NCBI RefSeq assembly: GCF_014642875.1
Contig: NZ_BMJC01000002.1
Span: forward strand, 1,116,001-1,180,000
From: Puia dinghuensis
Lineage (GTDB): Bacteria > Bacteroidota > Bacteroidia > Chitinophagales > Chitinophagaceae
Reading direction: 5' to 3'
DNA: 64,000 nucleotides
The notes beneath the pieces are model-generated. The model was not told the origin of the DNA. It worked only from the letters and a program-made list of their open reading frames with translations, and ran no database searches. Shown piece after piece: positions 63,104 through 64,000 of the stretch. Both the position numbers and the translations under genes were made by a program. How positions within the stretch are numbered: the stretch's first letter is position 1; each line of letters opens with the position of its first letter.

Positions 63104-63476
63104 TGGTGGAGGTGAGGGGACTCGAACCCCTGTCCAAACATAATCGCCAAAAGCTTTCTACATGTTTATTCCGGCATTGATTGTCGGGAGGCGGCCGGGG
63201 CCGGACAAACCAACCTCCTCCTTAGCTGAATGGGCTTAAGCAACAGGCACAGCCTTCTGTTGCAGCATCCCGTGTTTGTGTTGAGTCGGCGGTGCAGCGT
63301 GGTAACGGGCGAACCGGCCAGCACGGCCCAAATGACTATCTAATCACTGATTAGGCAGCCATGGCATACTGAGTATTGCCATTTGAAGTTTGAATATTCA
63401 GATTAACGTGCTAATTATCCAACGCACGACATGCTTACACCTTCAAAGATCTATGCTGTCAAAACCAGGCACCCCC
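63104..63476 (-). ncRNA. ssrA: Transfer-messenger RNA (tmRNA)
   Basis: The 5' end GGGGGTG (63476-63470) pairs with the 3' CACCTCC, and an encoded CCA ends at 63104. The T-arm reads GGACAGGGGTTCGAGTCCCC. The mRNA-like segment gives a frame GGC...TAA (63380-63351) coding for GNTQYAMAA, preceded by the non-templated Ala. This tag end (YAMAA) is typical of ssrA tags. The length of ~373 nt is standard. It rescues ribosomes stalled without a stop codon. The gene reads opposite to the surface protein, and its 3' end is copied in several scars in the window. Confidence 0.95.
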
Positions 63477-63517
63477 AATTTTGGTCAGCGCCGGCCGGGG
63501 AAATGGCGGCGGAACAG

Positions 63518-63525
63518 CAAATATA
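63518..63525 (-). promoter_or_regulatory. Promoter -7 box of ssrA
   Basis: TATATTTG on the minus strand matches TAnnTTTG exactly and lies 41 bases before the mature 5' end, consistent with a short RNase P-removed leader. A clear -33 partner was not found. Confidence 0.6.
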
Positions 63526-63561
63526 CGAAAAAGTTGGAACCCGGCCATGGGCAAGTCACGG

Positions 63562-63590
63562 GCGCGGTTGGGCGAGGCGCGGTTGGGCGA
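63562..63590. repeat. Two-copy tandem repeat
   Basis: GCGCGGTTGGGCGA occurs twice with a one-base spacer (63562-63575 and 63577-63590), upstream of ssrA and downstream of rseP. It is a small local duplication without a visible role. Confidence 0.8.
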
Positions 63591-63679
63591 CGGGCGCAAA
63601 GGATGTTCCGCGGCGCCTGGCGCCGGACGGGGAAGCCGGTACATTGGCGGTGAGACCGGCTTATTGGCAGCGAGCCGGC

Positions 63680-64000
63680 CTATTTGAACTTGAAAGCGTG
63701 GAAGATGTCCAGGCCGAGGGCGTAGGCCATCAGGCTGAACAGCAGTACCATTCCCACCATCTGGGCGTATTCGATGAATTTGTCGCTGGGCTTGCGGCCA
63801 GAGATCATCTCTACAAGAGTGAAAAGGGCATGACCGCCATCCAACGCCGGAATGGGGAGGACATTCATAAAGGCCAGCAGGATGCTGAAGATGCCCGTCA
63901 GCGTCCAGAAGCTCTGCCAGTCCCATGTGGAAGGGAAAATGCTGGCGATGCTGATGACGCTGCCGAGAGAGTCCTGCGCCTTTACTTCCTTGGAAGTGAA
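63680..64000 (-). CDS. rseP: RseP site-2 metalloprotease, C-terminal part (5' truncated by the window edge)
   Basis: The 106 visible residues end the M50 family fold. The fragment runs from an early Phe, through GIFSILLAFMNVLPIPALDGGHALF (the LDG motif with the third zinc ligand region) to a last hydrophobic helix (VGMVLLFSLMAYALGLDIFHAF). RseP cleaves membrane-embedded anti-sigma factors within the bilayer, which suits the FecR-type regulators in this genome. The frame remains open to the last base. Confidence 0.9.
   Translation of the reverse strand, partial: FTSKEVKAQDSLGSVISIASIFPSTWDWQSFWTLTGIFSILLAFMNVLPIPALDGGHALFTLVEMISGRKPSDKFIEYAQMVGMVLLFSLMAYALGLDIFHAFKFK

Noticed and set aside
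1-64000. CRISPR array, insertion sequence or rRNA
   Set aside because: No regularly spaced repeats, no transposase or integrase gene and no rRNA stretch was seen.

Overview
The window reads as chromosomal DNA of a Bacteroidota bacterium, most likely of the Chitinophagaceae type. The signs are two FecI-like sigma/FecR/TonB-receptor modules (one with SusC/SusD), secreted proteins ending in type IX secretion (T9SS) sorting domains, many short lipoprotein signal peptides, promoter-like TAnnTTTG boxes, and a tmRNA whose inferred tag ends in YAMAA. Genus and species cannot be read from the sequence.

Layout. 1-5 kb: the 3' end of an Rhs polymorphic-toxin locus (Rhs core with a deaminase-fold C-terminal toxin, a likely immunity gene, and an Rhs-linked TPR-like gene). 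5-7.7 kb: Kup potassium transporter and a START-domain protein on the minus strand. 7.8-13.5 kb: a complete RND tripartite efflux operon. 13.6-18.3 kb: a giant secreted multi-hydrolase with a T9SS domain. 18.5-20.1 kb: a YCII/DGPF protein with an ECF42-type sigma factor. 20.1-25.6 kb: FecI-like sigma, FecR, STN-type TonB receptor and DUF4249 lipoprotein. 25.6-27.2 kb: a glycosyltransferase and a polysaccharide deacetylase. 27.3-35.4 kb (minus): a second sigma/FecR module driving SusC, SusD and a TlpA-like thioredoxin. 35.4-39.5 kb: an OmpA lipoprotein flanked by an imperfect inverted repeat, a candidate small RNA, an outer-membrane-type protein, a Cys-tailed sigma factor and an oxidoreductase. 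39.5-47.6 kb: a decayed T9SS fragment, a gluzincin metallopeptidase with a membrane partner, a B12-type radical SAM enzyme and an FtsX-type permease. 47.6-51.7 kb: a GH71/99-like lipoprotein, a PLP aminotransferase and an NHL-repeat lipoprotein. 51.7-58.1 kb: an AT-richer accessory stretch with orphan or broken genes (polyvalent-kinase-like protein, HipB with a broken HipA, HEAT protein) and several scars resembling tRNA/tmRNA 3' ends. 58.1-63 kb: a 1640-residue T9SS surface protein. 63.1-63.5 kb: tmRNA (ssrA). 63.7-64 kb: the C-terminal end of RseP.

How the parts fit. Most of the window deals with the cell envelope: nutrient uptake under cell-surface signalling, efflux, surface or secreted enzymes, and interbacterial antagonism. 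The stretch next to ssrA looks like a worn integration hotspot: copies of the end of ssrA and of a 19-20 base hairpin recur between small orphan genes, and no integrase remains in view. The most interesting observations are the Rhs toxin/immunity pair, the duplicated esterase domain that has lost its catalytic residues, the OmpA gene inside an inverted repeat, the candidate small RNA at 36.87-37.03 kb, the doubled operator with an intervening terminator before the radical SAM gene, and the ssrA-linked island with its truncated HipA and internally deleted kinase-like gene.
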